Source of the DNA: Theobroma cacao
Lineage: Eukaryota > Streptophyta > Magnoliopsida > Malvales > Malvaceae
Direction of reading: 5' to 3'
Length of the DNA: 64,000 nucleotides
NCBI RefSeq assembly: GCF_000208745.1
Contig: NC_030857.1
Coordinates: 5,883,909 to 5,947,908, forward strand
Under the pieces are notes generated by a model. It did not search any database. It was not told where the DNA came from and saw nothing but the letters and a program-made list of their open reading frames with translations. Position 1 is the stretch's first letter. Every line of letters starts with the position of its first letter. Position numbers and translations under genes: made by a program. Of the stretch, positions 47,901-59,720 are shown in pieces.

Positions 47901-49677
47901 TTATAAATGTTTTTTTTCTTCTCATTTTTTTTCTCTTTTTTCATATTCTTTTCTCTTTCATTCTCTCTCTAACCTGCACTCATCATCGGAGATGGCGACG
48001 GCTACGACAGTTTCACGACCGAATATGGTCAGAAAGCATCGATCTAGCCCTTTTCAATAAGATTGAATCGAGAAATAGCCAGATCTGGCACTCCACGACT
48101 ACATTTGGCTATGGAAAGCATCGGATCTGGTGCTTCTCGACTAGATCCCACTGTTGGATCTAGCACTTCACGGTCAGATCTAGTAGCGAGAAGCGTCGAT
48201 CTGACGTCTTAGTGGCCAGTTTCGGTCACATGATACGTCAGATCGACGTCTTATTACACCGATCACTTTTTCGGTAGTCGGTCCATGGAGAAGAAAAGAA
48301 AGAAAAAAAATATTTTATAAATTTTAAAATATTAATATTAATATGATTAAAATATTAAAATTTTATTTATTTATTAAATTATTAATATATTAAATTTTTA
48401 ATGAGAATATATAAAAAGTTAATAATATTTTATCATAATAGTATTAAAAAATAAATAATAAAATTATATTAAAATAATTAATATTTAAATTAAACTATAC
48501 ATTATTAATATTTAAAAAATAAAATAAAAATAATTAATCATATACATAATAAAAGATATTTTTGTTTTTTATTTTTTTTTTTATTTCAAAGTTATTGTTA
48601 TCAATTAAACGTTGTAATAAGTCATAATAATTATTTTTACTCTACTCTATTCGTCATACCAAATTACGTAGTATATATGTTATTCTATTCTCACCTCATT
48701 CTATTTCAACGTAATAGTTACTCTATTTTATTTTTGTCTATTTCGTAATTCAAACGGGCTACTGGCGTCTTGCCTAACACTATTAGTGTATTGCATTTAA
48801 TTTTTTCAAGTTCAATTTATCTAATTATCATTAATTAAAATTTTAAAAAATTTATTTTAAATTTGTGCATAAAATAATTATCAAATATATATTTGTTAAA
48901 ATTCAATTTAATCAAATACTTAAAATAGTTCAATTTAAAATTGAAAAACTTTGATTAAAGAAAATCAAACGAAACAATATTTATGAATGAGTAGCACATT
49001 TTGAATATAATAGAAATTAGTATTATTATTAATTATATGCAAATATATAAAATAATCAGTATTGTAAGGTGATTTATATAAAAAAATTGTACTTAACGAA
49101 TTATCCTTTCTTGTAATGTCCCGTTAATTAATCAGACTTTGTTTTTTGGCCTAATTCAAAGGAATTTAATCACTTAATTACGAATTTAATACAGGTTCCT
49201 TTACTACCAGCACACATTATCTCTGTAAGCCATGGCGTAGAAGGGGAATCAGCAGCGAGTAGCTACGAGTTCTCTATTAGGCAACAAGTCAAAAAACGAA
49301 CGGTCCAAGCTTCTCCATCAAGCGACTGCCCGAGATTCGATCTTGTTCTCCTATCCTTAGGGCCCAACGGCCACGTGGCGTCTCTGTATCCTAATGACCC
49401 GGTTTTGCAAGAAGAGTCTCAGTGGGTTGCTTGTGTCTCCAAAGACGGTACGATAGAGAGCGTGACCCTCACTCTCCCGGTGATCAACGCGGCAGCCAAC
49501 GTGGCGATCGTGGCCGCGGGGATGGATCTGGCCCGTCCTTTCATGGATGTAATGGTGAGTCGTAAGCCCATTGGATCACATCCAGCTCAAATGGTCTCGC
49601 CCCAAGATGGAAAGCTCGTTTGGTTTGTGGATGCTAGCGCTGCTTCGTTGTTCCTACGTGGCAATGAACATCGTTAA
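44901..49677 (+). CDS. 6-phosphogluconolactonase-like protein with altered active-site motifs
   Basis: 6PGL hydrolyses 6-phosphogluconolactone in the oxidative pentose phosphate pathway. Exons 44901-45058, 45161-45296 and 49195-49677 join in frame to 258 aa, the length of cytosolic plant 6PGLs, with no transit peptide. Family landmarks: LVLSGG (41-46), WHVFWAEENVV (69-79), DSLYWQAK (85-92), FDLVLLSLGPNGHVASLYP (146-164), TLPVINAAANVA (191-202) and a C-terminal DGKLVWFVD. Oddities against the consensus I know: the DER motif reads EEN (75-77), GPDGH reads GPNGH (Asn156; His158 kept), and the Lys usual in the later Gly-x-x-Lys is absent (GMDLA). The frame is intact and the conserved core is kept, so it is not an ordinary pseudogene, but activity is doubtful. 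Intron 2 (3.9 kb) is enlarged by a foldback repeat. Confidence 0.85.
46489..48754. mobile_element. Large nested foldback / long-TIR element in intron 2 of the 6PGL-like gene
   Basis: The left end at 46648 (TTTGATTTGCGGTATAAATA) matches the inverted right end at 48754 (TTTGAATTACGAAATAGACA on the minus strand). The arms pair over hundreds of bases: GATTTATGATAG... near 46780 against 48610-48650, and the block GGTCGGTCGTCGAAAAGGTA at about 47186 against its inverse at about 48250-48290. A second pair of inverted ends (TTGGTACAGGGAATAGTTA at 46491 and its inverse ending near 47799) suggests one element nested in or fused to another. No transposase frame is present. Class unassigned; the limits are approximate. 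Confidence 0.6.
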
Positions 49678-50867
49678 TTAATATCACCTATTTATTATAT
49701 ATGGTATGTCTTTTTACGATTTCGATAAATTCTCCTTTATGTGGTAAAAGAACGAAGTTTTCCTTTATGTAAATAAAAAAAACAATAATCAATCCTATGT
49801 TTATTAAGTTAGACTCAATTATTTTAAGTTAAAATCTTTGAACATTTTGAACCATATTAAAAATCAATCTTCACTCTTGCATCTAAGTATTTAACTTAAC
49901 AATAAATATATGAATTCACAGCACTCAAGCATTTTGGTCATTAGTTTGTGTATGAATTTTTTGCCTAAAGAATAATAAATAAAGTTTAAATCTTCTTTTT
50001 CTCAATTATAAAAAAAATAATGTATCCACCATAAGAGGTTAGCAGAAGCCCTTCTTCTTTTTATAATTTTATCTCTATTTTTTAAAAAAAAATTATAATT
50101 TTATCCCTACAAATATTAGAAACATTATTTTTAGTTTTACAAAATCGAAACTATATCTATTTCTTACTTAAAAAACAGAATTGAATGTTTTCTTTTCTGG
50201 AATAATTTTTTTTTAATTTTCATTTTTATATTCCATGTGGTGCCAAATATTTAAGGATGGAAAGTGACCTCTAGTTGCAGCTGAACGAATTCTCGTAGAA
50301 CTCTTTGAAATTGGCAAGCAATATTGGACCTTAAGCGGAAATAGCTAATTTATACTGTAGAGAAGAAATCCGGGTTGAACCAGGATTCATGGACATGCAT
50401 TTTGTGTGATTCCAGGCGGATGAGCCCCGGGACCACATCACCTTCATGGTGATCATATTCGGCAACGAATTAACATTGCTATTTCATGCAAAAAGAGTTG
50501 GCTTTTATGTAGCGTATACTCCATCGAGACCTTAATTATTGGGCCGTTCCTCTCCATGTTGGCATCATGGCTTCAACCTTAATTATTAGGCCATTCCTGC
50601 TCTATTGGCGTTGCTCGAGGCCCAGGTAGCCAACCTTGGCAGGATAGTGTTCATAATGCTGACAACATAAACAATGGTAATAAGCCTTGAAGACATTCTT
50701 AGTTATCTTTATCAAATAATACTTCGTACATTTATCTATGCAGAATGACTAGTAACTAAAGTTTTCACTATATACATGAATAAAGTTTGACATCTACGGT
50801 ATGGAGTGGACGACATGAGATTCTAATATTTACACTTTAGGTCACTAGATCATTGAAATATAAAATA
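49678..50867. other. 3' UTR of the 6PGL-like gene and intergenic DNA
   Basis: AT-rich, no supported gene on either strand. Confidence 0.5.
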
Positions 50868-51466
50868 TAATAATGGATAAAATACACAAAGTTTCAAAGT
50901 TTTAATTATAATTACACATGAGTCCATCAACTTTTAAAATGAATACTCTGTCTCAAAAACATATCTTCCGCTAGATATATAAATTCAATAGTTAATTTAA
51001 TATTTTCATTAATTTGATGATGTGACATTATTTAAAAAGTAATTTTATCTTTCATTAATTTTAAAAATTATTAAATTATAATTTTTCAGAAAAAAAAAAC
51101 AACCCTGTCGCCTGTTGATTACTTTTGAACCTACCACCCCATGGTCGAATCTAGCCAAAGAGCGCCAGATTCTACCAAATCAGTGCTACTTGTGAGCACC
51201 AAATTTGGTGCTCTCGTGGGAGCCAAGAGCTTGATTTGGTGCTCCCTAAGGGAGCCCAAGGAGATGGGAGACTAGTTGATGTAAGGGAACTCCTCGATCG
51301 GCATAAGAAAAAAATAGATGAATAAAAAGTATTTTAGATATTTTAAATTTAACATTAACGTTGTTTATGTGTTTGGGGTTTGATGTTTATTTTCTAAACT
51401 AATAAACTTATGTGTAATTATGGTTAAAACTTAAAAATATTAATGTATTTTATCTTTTAATAATGG
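50868..51466. mobile_element. MITE-like element 1
   Basis: The left end ATAATGGATAAAATACA is matched by an inverted right end near 51466 (CCCATTATTAAAAGATAAAA read on the minus strand). Similarity extends about 90 bp inward (AATTATAATTACACATGAG against ACCATAATTACACATAAG). It has a GC-richer centre (51100-51270) and no ORF. Target duplication not resolved. Confidence 0.5.
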
Positions 51467-51970
51467 GTAAAATACCCTTATTTTTTTAAGTTTTTATCAA
51501 AATTATACGAAAGTTCATTAGTTTTCGAAATGAACACTCCGCCCCAAAAGTGCAAACACCGTTAATAGAAATTATAAAAAAACTAAAATACCTTTTCTTT
51601 CTCTATTAATTTAAAAAATTATTATTTTATTAAAAAAAAAAAAAAAAAACAAATCAATACTCCCAAGAAAAGGGAGCACTAAATAAGGCTCCCCAAAGGA
51701 GCACCAGTGCCCCCTAAATGGGAAGGTTTTTTTTTAACTAATAAAATAATATAATAATAATTTTAAAAATTAATTAGAGGTAAAATTGTTATTTTATTAT
51801 TATCACGTTAGCAAGTTGTCAGAAATACTAACGGTTGACTAACAATTGGATCTACATGTCTAGTAAAAAATATTGTTTTAAAGATAGAGTGTTTATTTTA
51901 AAAATAAATAAAATTTAATATAAATTCAATCAAAATTTAAAAGTGTGAGAGTATTTTACCCTTTAATAAT
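51462..51970. mobile_element. MITE-like element 2, related to and abutting element 1
   Basis: Left end AATGGGTAAAATACCCTTAT; the right end, read on the minus strand, is ATTAAAGGGTAAAATACTC. The centre has GAGCACTAAATAAGGCTCC-type stem sequence (51680-51720), like the centre of element 1. It ends about 270 bp upstream of the S13 start codon. Confidence 0.5.
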
Positions 51971-52242
51971 TTATAGGAACAATCATTACCCAATGCAATT
52001 TCTTTGTTTTTGGAAAAAAGGAAAATTGACTCATCCCAAGCCTTTGGGCCAAGGCAAGACTGGGAACAGATCGAGGCTTTTGTATATAACGGGCTCAGAA
52101 GTTTCAGCGGCCCAAGTTGATAATTGCTATTCCCAGTTCCCACTCCTAAAATGGCAAACAAAATCCTCGGAAAACCCTCTCCACCCAGTCACCGCAGTGC
52201 AAACTCTGATTCTTGTCAAACCTACTCTCACCGCCTTCCAGA

Positions 52243-53374
52243 ATGTTGGGTTTACGGGGTTCAGTTGGAGTACTCTCCGATGTCAGTCATCAGCTTCTCC
52301 AAAACATAACGGTGAGTTTCATTCCTTAATTCTCGTTAGCCAAAATGTCTTCATTAAGAATTTGCTGATCATATTCCTACGCGTTAAGGCCTCTTGCCAA
52401 GGTTTGTGATTATATCAAGATTACTATTTATATTCAAGATTTTAATGTCATACATTTCTGGGTTAATGAGACTGTCTGTTGCTCTTGTCTTTTATTTATA
52501 TTAACTGTTTAATTATGGGAGGATTTTGATGTTCTTTTTGTCGTTGTTCTATTAACATGTTGAACTCTAGAAAACAAATTTTCTTTTAACTAAGATGTAA
52601 ATTGGATAACGGTTAAGGCTTTTATCGCAGTAAGCAGTGTTATTGTTTAATTGGATTTCTATTTTCTTTCCCCTCAAGTTCAGCTGCAGCTAACCCAGAT
52701 AGGATCATATGCTTATCTGCACTTTTGTTTTGGTCAAGGTTTATATGCTTACCTGATAGGATCAGTTGAGCTTGAGAGTTGAAATCAGGCATTTTTTTCT
52801 TTGATTTGCCTTCAAAAAATGAATATTTTTTTTTAATGAATTCCCCGGTACCAACTGGAACCTATTATTGTTGACATGTTGTTTTCTGCAGTTCCATGGA
52901 ATAAAAGTGCAATACATTCGTGTGGGAGGTGCTGAAATTCCAGACCACAAGCGCCTTGCAGTTTCTCTTCAGAGCATCTTTGGAATTGGCCGTACTAGAG
53001 CTCGCCAGATCTTAAGCGAGCTCAATATAGATAACAAACTCACTAATGAATTAACTGGAAAAGAACTCATGTCTCTCCGTGAGCATGTCTCTTCCACATA
53101 TGTCATTGGAGAAGATTTGGTATAAACTTGTTTCTCTACTCAACTTCCTTGCGTTAGGAACTTACCTTCTCTAACATTATTCTTTTCTTGGGTGATTTAG
53201 AGGCGATGTGTCAATGCAGACATGACCAGATTGAAGGTTATTCAGTGCTATAAAGGGATCAGGCATGAGGATAAGTTGCCTTGCAGAGGACAGCACACAA
53301 AAACCAATGCCCGGACTGCAAAGAAGGGATTTAATGCTGTTGTAGAGAGACATAAAGCCTCTCCTAAGTCCTAA
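52243..53374 (+). CDS. RPS13: Ribosomal protein S13, mitochondrial, nuclear-encoded and chloroplast-derived
   Basis: Small-subunit protein S13 (uS13) at the head of the 30S-type subunit. Exons 52243-52311, 52892-53119 and 53201-53374 join in frame to 156 aa. I chose the ATG at 52243 because only this frame joins exon 1 to exon 2 in phase, and its product ([11 protein letters not shown]...) resembles the Arabidopsis mitochondrial S13 N-terminus. Residues 1 to about 24 form a short, low-acid presequence. The S13 core follows: VGGAEIP, then the helix-turn-helix [11 protein letters not shown], then the tail CYKGIRH...[20 protein letters not shown] (Cys where bacteria usually have Val) is shared with the chloroplast-type S13 at 60300. 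The usual RGQRT reads RGQHT (His131). Intron 2 sits between Leu99 and Arg100, the same place and phase as in the downstream gene, so the two are nuclear duplicates. Confidence 0.9.
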
Positions 53375-54154
53375 CTAAGGCTTGTTTCTTGCTTTTATTA
53401 TTTCATGCTGCAGAGAACGAATCCAACGGCATTAAATCATGTTCTGGTATATGTAGTTGATCATTAATTTCTGGTGCTGCCGAGATGGTTGCCATTTATT
53501 TTTCAAGAAAATTGTAAAAGCTGGTCAAAATTGCCGAGGATGGTATGTAGTTGCTTTGGTCTCTGTGGAAGCAGCTCTGTTTGCCCTAGCGGTTTGAATT
53601 GTAATAATGTTTCAAAAAGTTCATTATTTAAATGATGTTTTATGCTACTTGAACCTCTTCATTTTTCTTGAAGATACCATATCTAACTCACATCAAGCAC
53701 CATGGAGTCTGGAACTGCATATGGTAGTTAGGACTGACCACCTAAAATGGGGAGAAACTCCCATTTTGCATTCTGCTGGTCAGTGGCCTTGTAACTAACA
53801 GATCTCAGCTTAAGAATCAATTCTCCCTGGCTTTCAAAAGGATGCTTAGGTATTTCGTCAAGCATGCTTAAGCATTTATGAACCAAGACCAGCATATGCG
53901 TAGATTATTATGATTTATAACTCGAAGTCAGCTAACCAATTGTTCGTGCTGGTTGCTGAAGAATCAGCTAAATGGTCAAAATGAAAGAATGATGAAATCT
54001 CCAACATCGATTAAGGATGGCAATGGGTATCCAATTCAATTATATAGGGTTAAGATATTTTATAATTAGGTTTGGGACGGGTTTAGCTAGTAATTTCACT
54101 ACTCGTGTCAAGTTGATACCACCCCTTGCTACTTGGTACTTGAACCCAATTATG

Positions 54155-54845
54155 TTTTTTTTTTTTATTTCATGTAGTTAAAGATAAATTTATATTGTTA
54201 ATTGAATTAATTTATGAAATTATCATTATTAATTAACTTATAATGTCTTTTATAAATATACTTTATATATTGTGTTAATTTATAAAAAATATAATTACTA
54301 TTATATATATACATTTAGTATACTTACTTTAAATATAAATATATTTACTTTTTATTTTGAATTAGCATTACAAAAATTATAACATATAAAATTATTAATT
54401 ATAATATATATACTTTTATTTACATAAACTTATAATATATATACCTAAAAAGAAGTTGTGAGATTAAAATACTTATAGAACCTACCTATTTTTTTTTATT
54501 TCATGTAACTAAGGACAAACTCATATTGTTAATTAAATTAATTCATGAAACTATGATTATTAATTAACTTGTAATATCTTTTAATATATATATTCTATAT
54601 ATTGTGTTAATTTATAAGAAATATAATTACTACTATATATATATATATATATATTACTTTTAGNTGTGTTGACATTCCAAAAATTATAATTTATAAAATT
54701 ATTAATTATAATATATATACTTTTATTTATATAAACTTATAGTATATATACTTGTGAGATTAGAATAGTTTTGGAACTTAGTTTTTTTTTTTAATTTTAT
54801 GTAATTAAGAACAAACTCAATTAGTTAATTAAACTTGTAATATTG
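54155..54845 (+). repeat. Tandem repeat, units of about 300-330 bp, about 2.3 copies
   Basis: A unit beginning with a T-run followed by ATTTCATGTAGTTAAAGATA (about 54155) recurs as ATTTCATGTAACTAAGGACA (about 54498) and ATTTTATGTAATTAAGAACA (about 54793). Shared downstream text includes TTGTTAATTGAATTAATT and ATATTGTGTTAATTTATAA. Confidence 0.7.
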
Positions 54846-55354
54846 TTGTCTTGTTGAAACTTGTAATGTTGTTTAAGATATTATTTGAATATTTTTATTT
54901 ATTTTTTTAAGTTGATATTTGAAATATTGTTTTTGATTATTTAAATTTAAATTTGATTATTTGTGTGTTTTTATAAATTTAATTTTTAGTGAAATATATG
55001 AAATATGGGTGAGAAATATTATTGTATATGGATATAGGTATGGATTTGAGTTTGGATAATTGAATACTCATGAAGAGTATTTTAATAATTTTTTACATAA
55101 TTGAGTTTTTAAATGAATTCGGATAATTATTGTGTAGTGGATATGTATTAAAATTTGGATTAAAATATTAAATTTTAAAAATATTCAAATGGTTGTAATA
55201 TTCGGATAACTCATTTATTAATCGAATTTAAATTCAGATACTTCAAAATTAATGAATACTCTACTTATTGACATTATGGATGGGCTTTCGCGTTTGTAGC
55301 TAAGTGACATAGCGAATCAAGGAAAATAAGATGTTAGGCAGTAAGTAATTGGAT

Positions 55355-55362
55355 ATCTTGGG
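55355..55362. repeat. 8-bp target-site duplication ATCTTGGG (left copy) of the hAT element
   Basis: Identical to 59993-60000. Exact 8-bp duplications are diagnostic of hAT insertion. Confidence 0.92.
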
Positions 55363-55790
55363 TAGACTTGTCAATATGGGTCGAGTCGGCCCAGCTCGGC
55401 CCAGGCCCTTGTGGGATGAAAAAATATGGGTCGGGCTAGCCCATATTTTATATGAGTTGTAAAATTCCCAACCCAGCCCACCCTTTGCTAGCCCATGGGT
55501 TGGGCTGGGCCAACCCTTTTTTAATTTTTTTTATTTTTTTATCAATAAAATTATACAATAATTTAATACATAAATTGAATAATAAAAACATATTACAAAT
55601 AAATAAATTACACTAAACATAAATAAGCAAATACACTACATCAAATATAAATAAAATTTCAATCTTTAACATAAATACACAAACTACAATCCCATTAGCA
55701 TGTAACATAAGTATATAATCAAATATTTATAAATTTTAAAACTAATTTATATTCTTCTCAATCTTCATCCTCAATCAAAACATTTGAGTC

Positions 55791-58020
55791 TTATTTGGAC
55801 AGCAATGATGTCTCCAACTCTGAATCATCATCTAATATTCATAATCATAAAAAAAAGAGAATATAGTGAGTTTTAATTTTAATTAAAATTATTAATTTAA
55901 CAAGTAAAAATTAAAGACATTAAAATATATAAAATAAATAATACCATCAGCAGCTAAAGAAAAGCCATGTAACCAATTTTTTGTGCAAACAAGCATTTCA
56001 ACATTTTCATGGTGGAGAGAACTTCTAAACTTGGTAAGAACATGACCACCAATACTAAAAGCAGACTCTGATGCTACCGTAGTAATCGAAATGCTCAATA
56101 CATCTCGTGCCATAACAGAAAGATCAGGAAAGCGCTTAGCATTATCCTTCCAATAATTAAGCACATTCAAGTCTTCAAACACTTCATAATCAAGCTTTGC
56201 CTCACCTAAATAAACATCAAACTCAAACTTTCTAGCAATAGAAATTGTTTCATTTTGAAACATTTTGAACTCCTACAATTTTTAAATACATAGACAAAAA
56301 AAATAATTATCAAAACATAAATAAAGTAACATAAATTCTCATATAATAAGATGAAGGAAAGACACAAAACTTACACTAAAGATCTTTAATCCCTTGGGTT
56401 TAGTTCCTCCTCCGGCTTGCTTAGGCAAATTACTCGTTGAGTGAGAAAATGTACCTGATGCACCAGTGTTGCTTGCATATTGTTCAAAGAGCTCGTACAA
56501 CTTTGTCTTCACATTTTCTAACTTTTCATGACAAGTAGAAGCATCAATCTTAGAATAGCAAAATCTTAAGAAATCAAGCTTCATCCTTGGGTCAAGAATA
56601 GCTCCAAATGTAAGCACTACACTGTAATCTTTCCAATACTTTTCAAATTTCATTTTCATCCTTTGAGACATATCCTTGATCACCTCATCTTCATTATGCA
56701 AATTCTCATTTAAAATAGATTAAATTTTCCAAACTTGCATGAAATACAAGTTGAAAGTTGGATAAGATGAACCGGATATCAAGTTTGTGGTCTCATAAAA
56801 GGGCTCCAAAAATTCACAAATTATAATCGCTCTCCCCCATTCCTTATCAGATGGATTATATTTATAAGTTCTATCAACAAACTAGAGGCTAGCAAAAGCT
56901 TTTTGATATTTGATTGCACTATCAAGCATCAAATATGTTGAATTCCATCTAGTTGACACATTTAAACACAACCCAACACTTGCATCAATACCAACACGTT
57001 GAACACATTTTTGAAATTTTTTCATCCTCCCGTTCGATGCCTTTACATATTTCACGCTCTCCCTAATTTTAAGTAATGCTTCATTGATTGCTTTCAAGCC
57101 CTCTTGAACAATAAGATTTAAGATATGAGCACAACAATGCACATGAAAAAATTCACCATCACAAATCAAGCTACTTTGCAAATGAAGATGGCTTTTCAAG
57201 ATACCTTGCATGTTATCATTAGTAGAAGCATTATCTAAAGTAAGAGAGAAAACTTTTCTATCTATTCCCCATTCTTTCAAACAATTAAATATAGTAGCAA
57301 CTAATTCAACTCCAGCATGTGGAGGAGGCATATGACAAAAGTTAAGTAACTTGCTACATAACTTCCAATTTTCATTGACAAAGTGAGCAGTCAAACAAAT
57401 ATAACCCTCAGAAATGATGCTGTCCACACATCAGAAGTTAAGCAAATTCTATTAGGTACCTTGGCCATGGCTTGTTTAAGTTTCTCTTTCTCTCTCAAAT
57501 GAATTCTCTGGACATCAGATACAGCAGTGTTTCTAGAAGGCATCACCACATCTGGATTTACATACTTAGCCCAAGCTCTAATCTTATCATATTCAACAAA
57601 AGCATGAGGCAAGTAATGCTTAATTATGGCTTCAGCAAGCATGTCACGTGAAATCCTAGGATCAAACTTTCTAACCTTTACTTTCCCTTCATAATCCATT
57701 AGCATTTGATGTGGATTGAAATAGGAAATGAATTTACAAGTGTCAATGTGACGACGCAAATGTGAAGTGCCATAATTAGAGCCACCAGGTTTAGGGCCAA
57801 CTTTATACTCTGTTTTACAACCATTACAAGTTGCCCTTTCTACTCTATCTTGCTTTTTGCCTATTTTAGTGAAATAATTCCAAACATTTGAAGTTTCTTT
57901 TTTTGCCCTCTTATTCAATTGTTCAGATTCAGATATATGAGATTGAGAGGGAATTTCATCCTCATTCAAAATGTTCACGTCATCATCCATATTTATATAG
58001 TTTTCAACTGATTGATCCAT
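55791..58020 (-). pseudogene. hAT transposase (RICESLEEPER-like), broken
   Basis: Minus strand. It begins with the ATG at 58020 (MDQSVENY...). A BED zinc finger follows (C-x2-C ... H-x4-H in CNGCKTEY...LRRHIDTCK), then the transposase core with LTSDVWTA, SLTLDNASTND, HCCAHILNLIVQEGL and STRWNSTYLML. The C-terminal hAT dimerisation domain (VLNYWKDNAKRFPDLSVMAR, TTVASESAFS) is in 56272-55945, and a short last exon ends at 55791. Lesions: a frameshift near 57410 just after LTSDVWTAS; in-frame stops at 56882-56884 (after KAFASL) and near 56718 (after QVWKI). Likely introns are about 56374-56273 and 55944-55832 (GT-AG). Such genes normally encode about 650-700 aa; this one is clearly non-functional. 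Confidence 0.9.
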
Positions 58021-59339
58021 TACCGTTACCTTCAAATAACATAAACATGAATAAAAAAATATTAAAAATTTATAAAAACTTATTGATTCAGTTCAAAAGT
58101 TAGATTATAGGCAAGGGTGAATTCATTTTCTAACATTTCACAAATTCAAAATTCACAAAAATTAAACCACTTCTAACATTTTTAATTTTCTCTACAAAAT
58201 TACTATTAAAAGTATTCAAAGATTTACCTGTACTGCCGAAGATTGATCGAGTCTCGAGTGGGTCAAGTAGGAGAAAACTCAGAGCACTAGGCAAGACCGC
58301 AAAAGTGGTGGTGTGGTAAAACTGTACTCCAAGAACAATACATTCAGCATGCATCACAAAATGGTAAGCCATAGTGTTTAATATATGCAACTTTTGAATC
58401 TATATTTACATTTATTTATTTAAATTTGAGGATTTGAAAATTGGGAATTATTGTCCTTAAATAGCACATGTGCATTTGTTAAGGCTACCCTTATGTATTT
58501 CTTCATTTTTTTTACTTCTTTTTTAAATAATACCATCACCCTTGTTAGGTAGTGTATCTACTGGTGGTGAGTATTGTCAATGGATAAAAGTATTTTATTC
58601 TCCAACTTATAAGATTACCAAGTATATTAATTAGTAGAATAAATAGCTACAAAAGTTCTTAATTTGGAGAGGTGAAAGGAAAGGGACATCAAATTTTGTT
58701 GCCTTGAGGCACTATCATTCATTATCTTATATTTTCTCTCTTTTAGGTTCTTTAGTCGTCCCATGTATAATCAAAATTAGATTTCATATTTTCATGTTCC
58801 CTTCAAAATATAGAATACCATATGCTCTTTTTGATTTTAAAATAAAATGTATATCTTAAGAATTTAACACAAATTTGGTCTAATAAATTACAAAGTGTTT
58901 CTTCAATTTGCAATAGACATATGAGGGTCCTCCATGTGCCACTATAATGAAAGATAATACCAAACAAATTTTCAAACAAAATGCAATGTTGTCATCAAAG
59001 TAAATACAGTGACAAAGACACCAGTGGCCAAGGGAGCTTATAAACAAAAAATTAATCATCGAAAAGTCCAAGCATATATAGCCCAAATAACAAATCTTTT
59101 AGTAAGAATTTCACAGGCAATACAATTTCTGTCTTCAGTTAGATAAATCATTTGGAAAAAGTTAATACCAGATGCTGTCATATTTTGAGAAGTTAATACT
59201 AGCGATGGGGTGTCAATTTATACCTTATACCAGAGGTGATGTGTCGATGCCGATAGCCAAATGCCCATGGCCGGATGCCGAATAGGGAGTGAGAACTGAG
59301 AGATGAAACCGAGAAGTTGAAAAGCTTTATAGTCAGGAA

Positions 59340-59720
59340 GCAAATTGAGACCGCCAGATGGCTCGGGCGGATTGGAAATCTGGGGATTAGGCGATTGTCG
59401 ATTATCGATTGGCTCCAACCTTAGGTGAGACAGCGAGATAAGTCCATAAGGACCATAACCCAGACCAGAACAACTGTAGTGCTACAAAAGAACAGATGGC
59501 TCAAGCGGCGATGGGGGATTTGGGGATCTGGGGGTTAGGCGATTGCCTATTGCTGATTGCCGATTGCCTCCAAGCTTAGGCGAGAGTCGCAGGACGGCGA
59601 GAGAAGTCAAAACCCATACCATAACAAGTAAACAACAGCAGAAACAACTCCCACTAACAGATCACAGATGGCTCGTACGGTAGGGGGATTTGGGGATTTT
59701 GGTATTTGGGGTTAGCTGGT
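59340..59720 (+). repeat. Imperfect tandem repeats in the hAT 5' subterminal region
   Basis: Three related blocks start with GATGGCTC (about 59357, 59494 and 59667). They continue with GGGGATTTGGGGAT-like runs and, in the first two, GGTTAGGCGATTG and TTGCCTCCAA/TTGGCTCCAA, with a period of about 135-170 bp. Confidence 0.7.

Larger units (their letters stand above)
53375..55362. other. S13 3' UTR and repeat-rich intergenic DNA
   Basis: The probable 3' UTR extends to about 53620. From about 54010 the sequence GATGGCAATGGGTATCC resembles the end of plant hAT-type non-autonomous elements. A loosely similar inverted end lies near 55280, but no matching target duplication was found. An internal tandem repeat is listed separately. 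One N is at 54664. Confidence 0.4.

Noticed and set aside
51945..52409. 154-aa ORF and the overlapping 61-aa ORF at 52124 as the S13 first exon
   Set aside because: Neither frame joins exon 2 at 52892 in phase. The ATG at 52243 in the third frame does, and it matches the family N-terminus.
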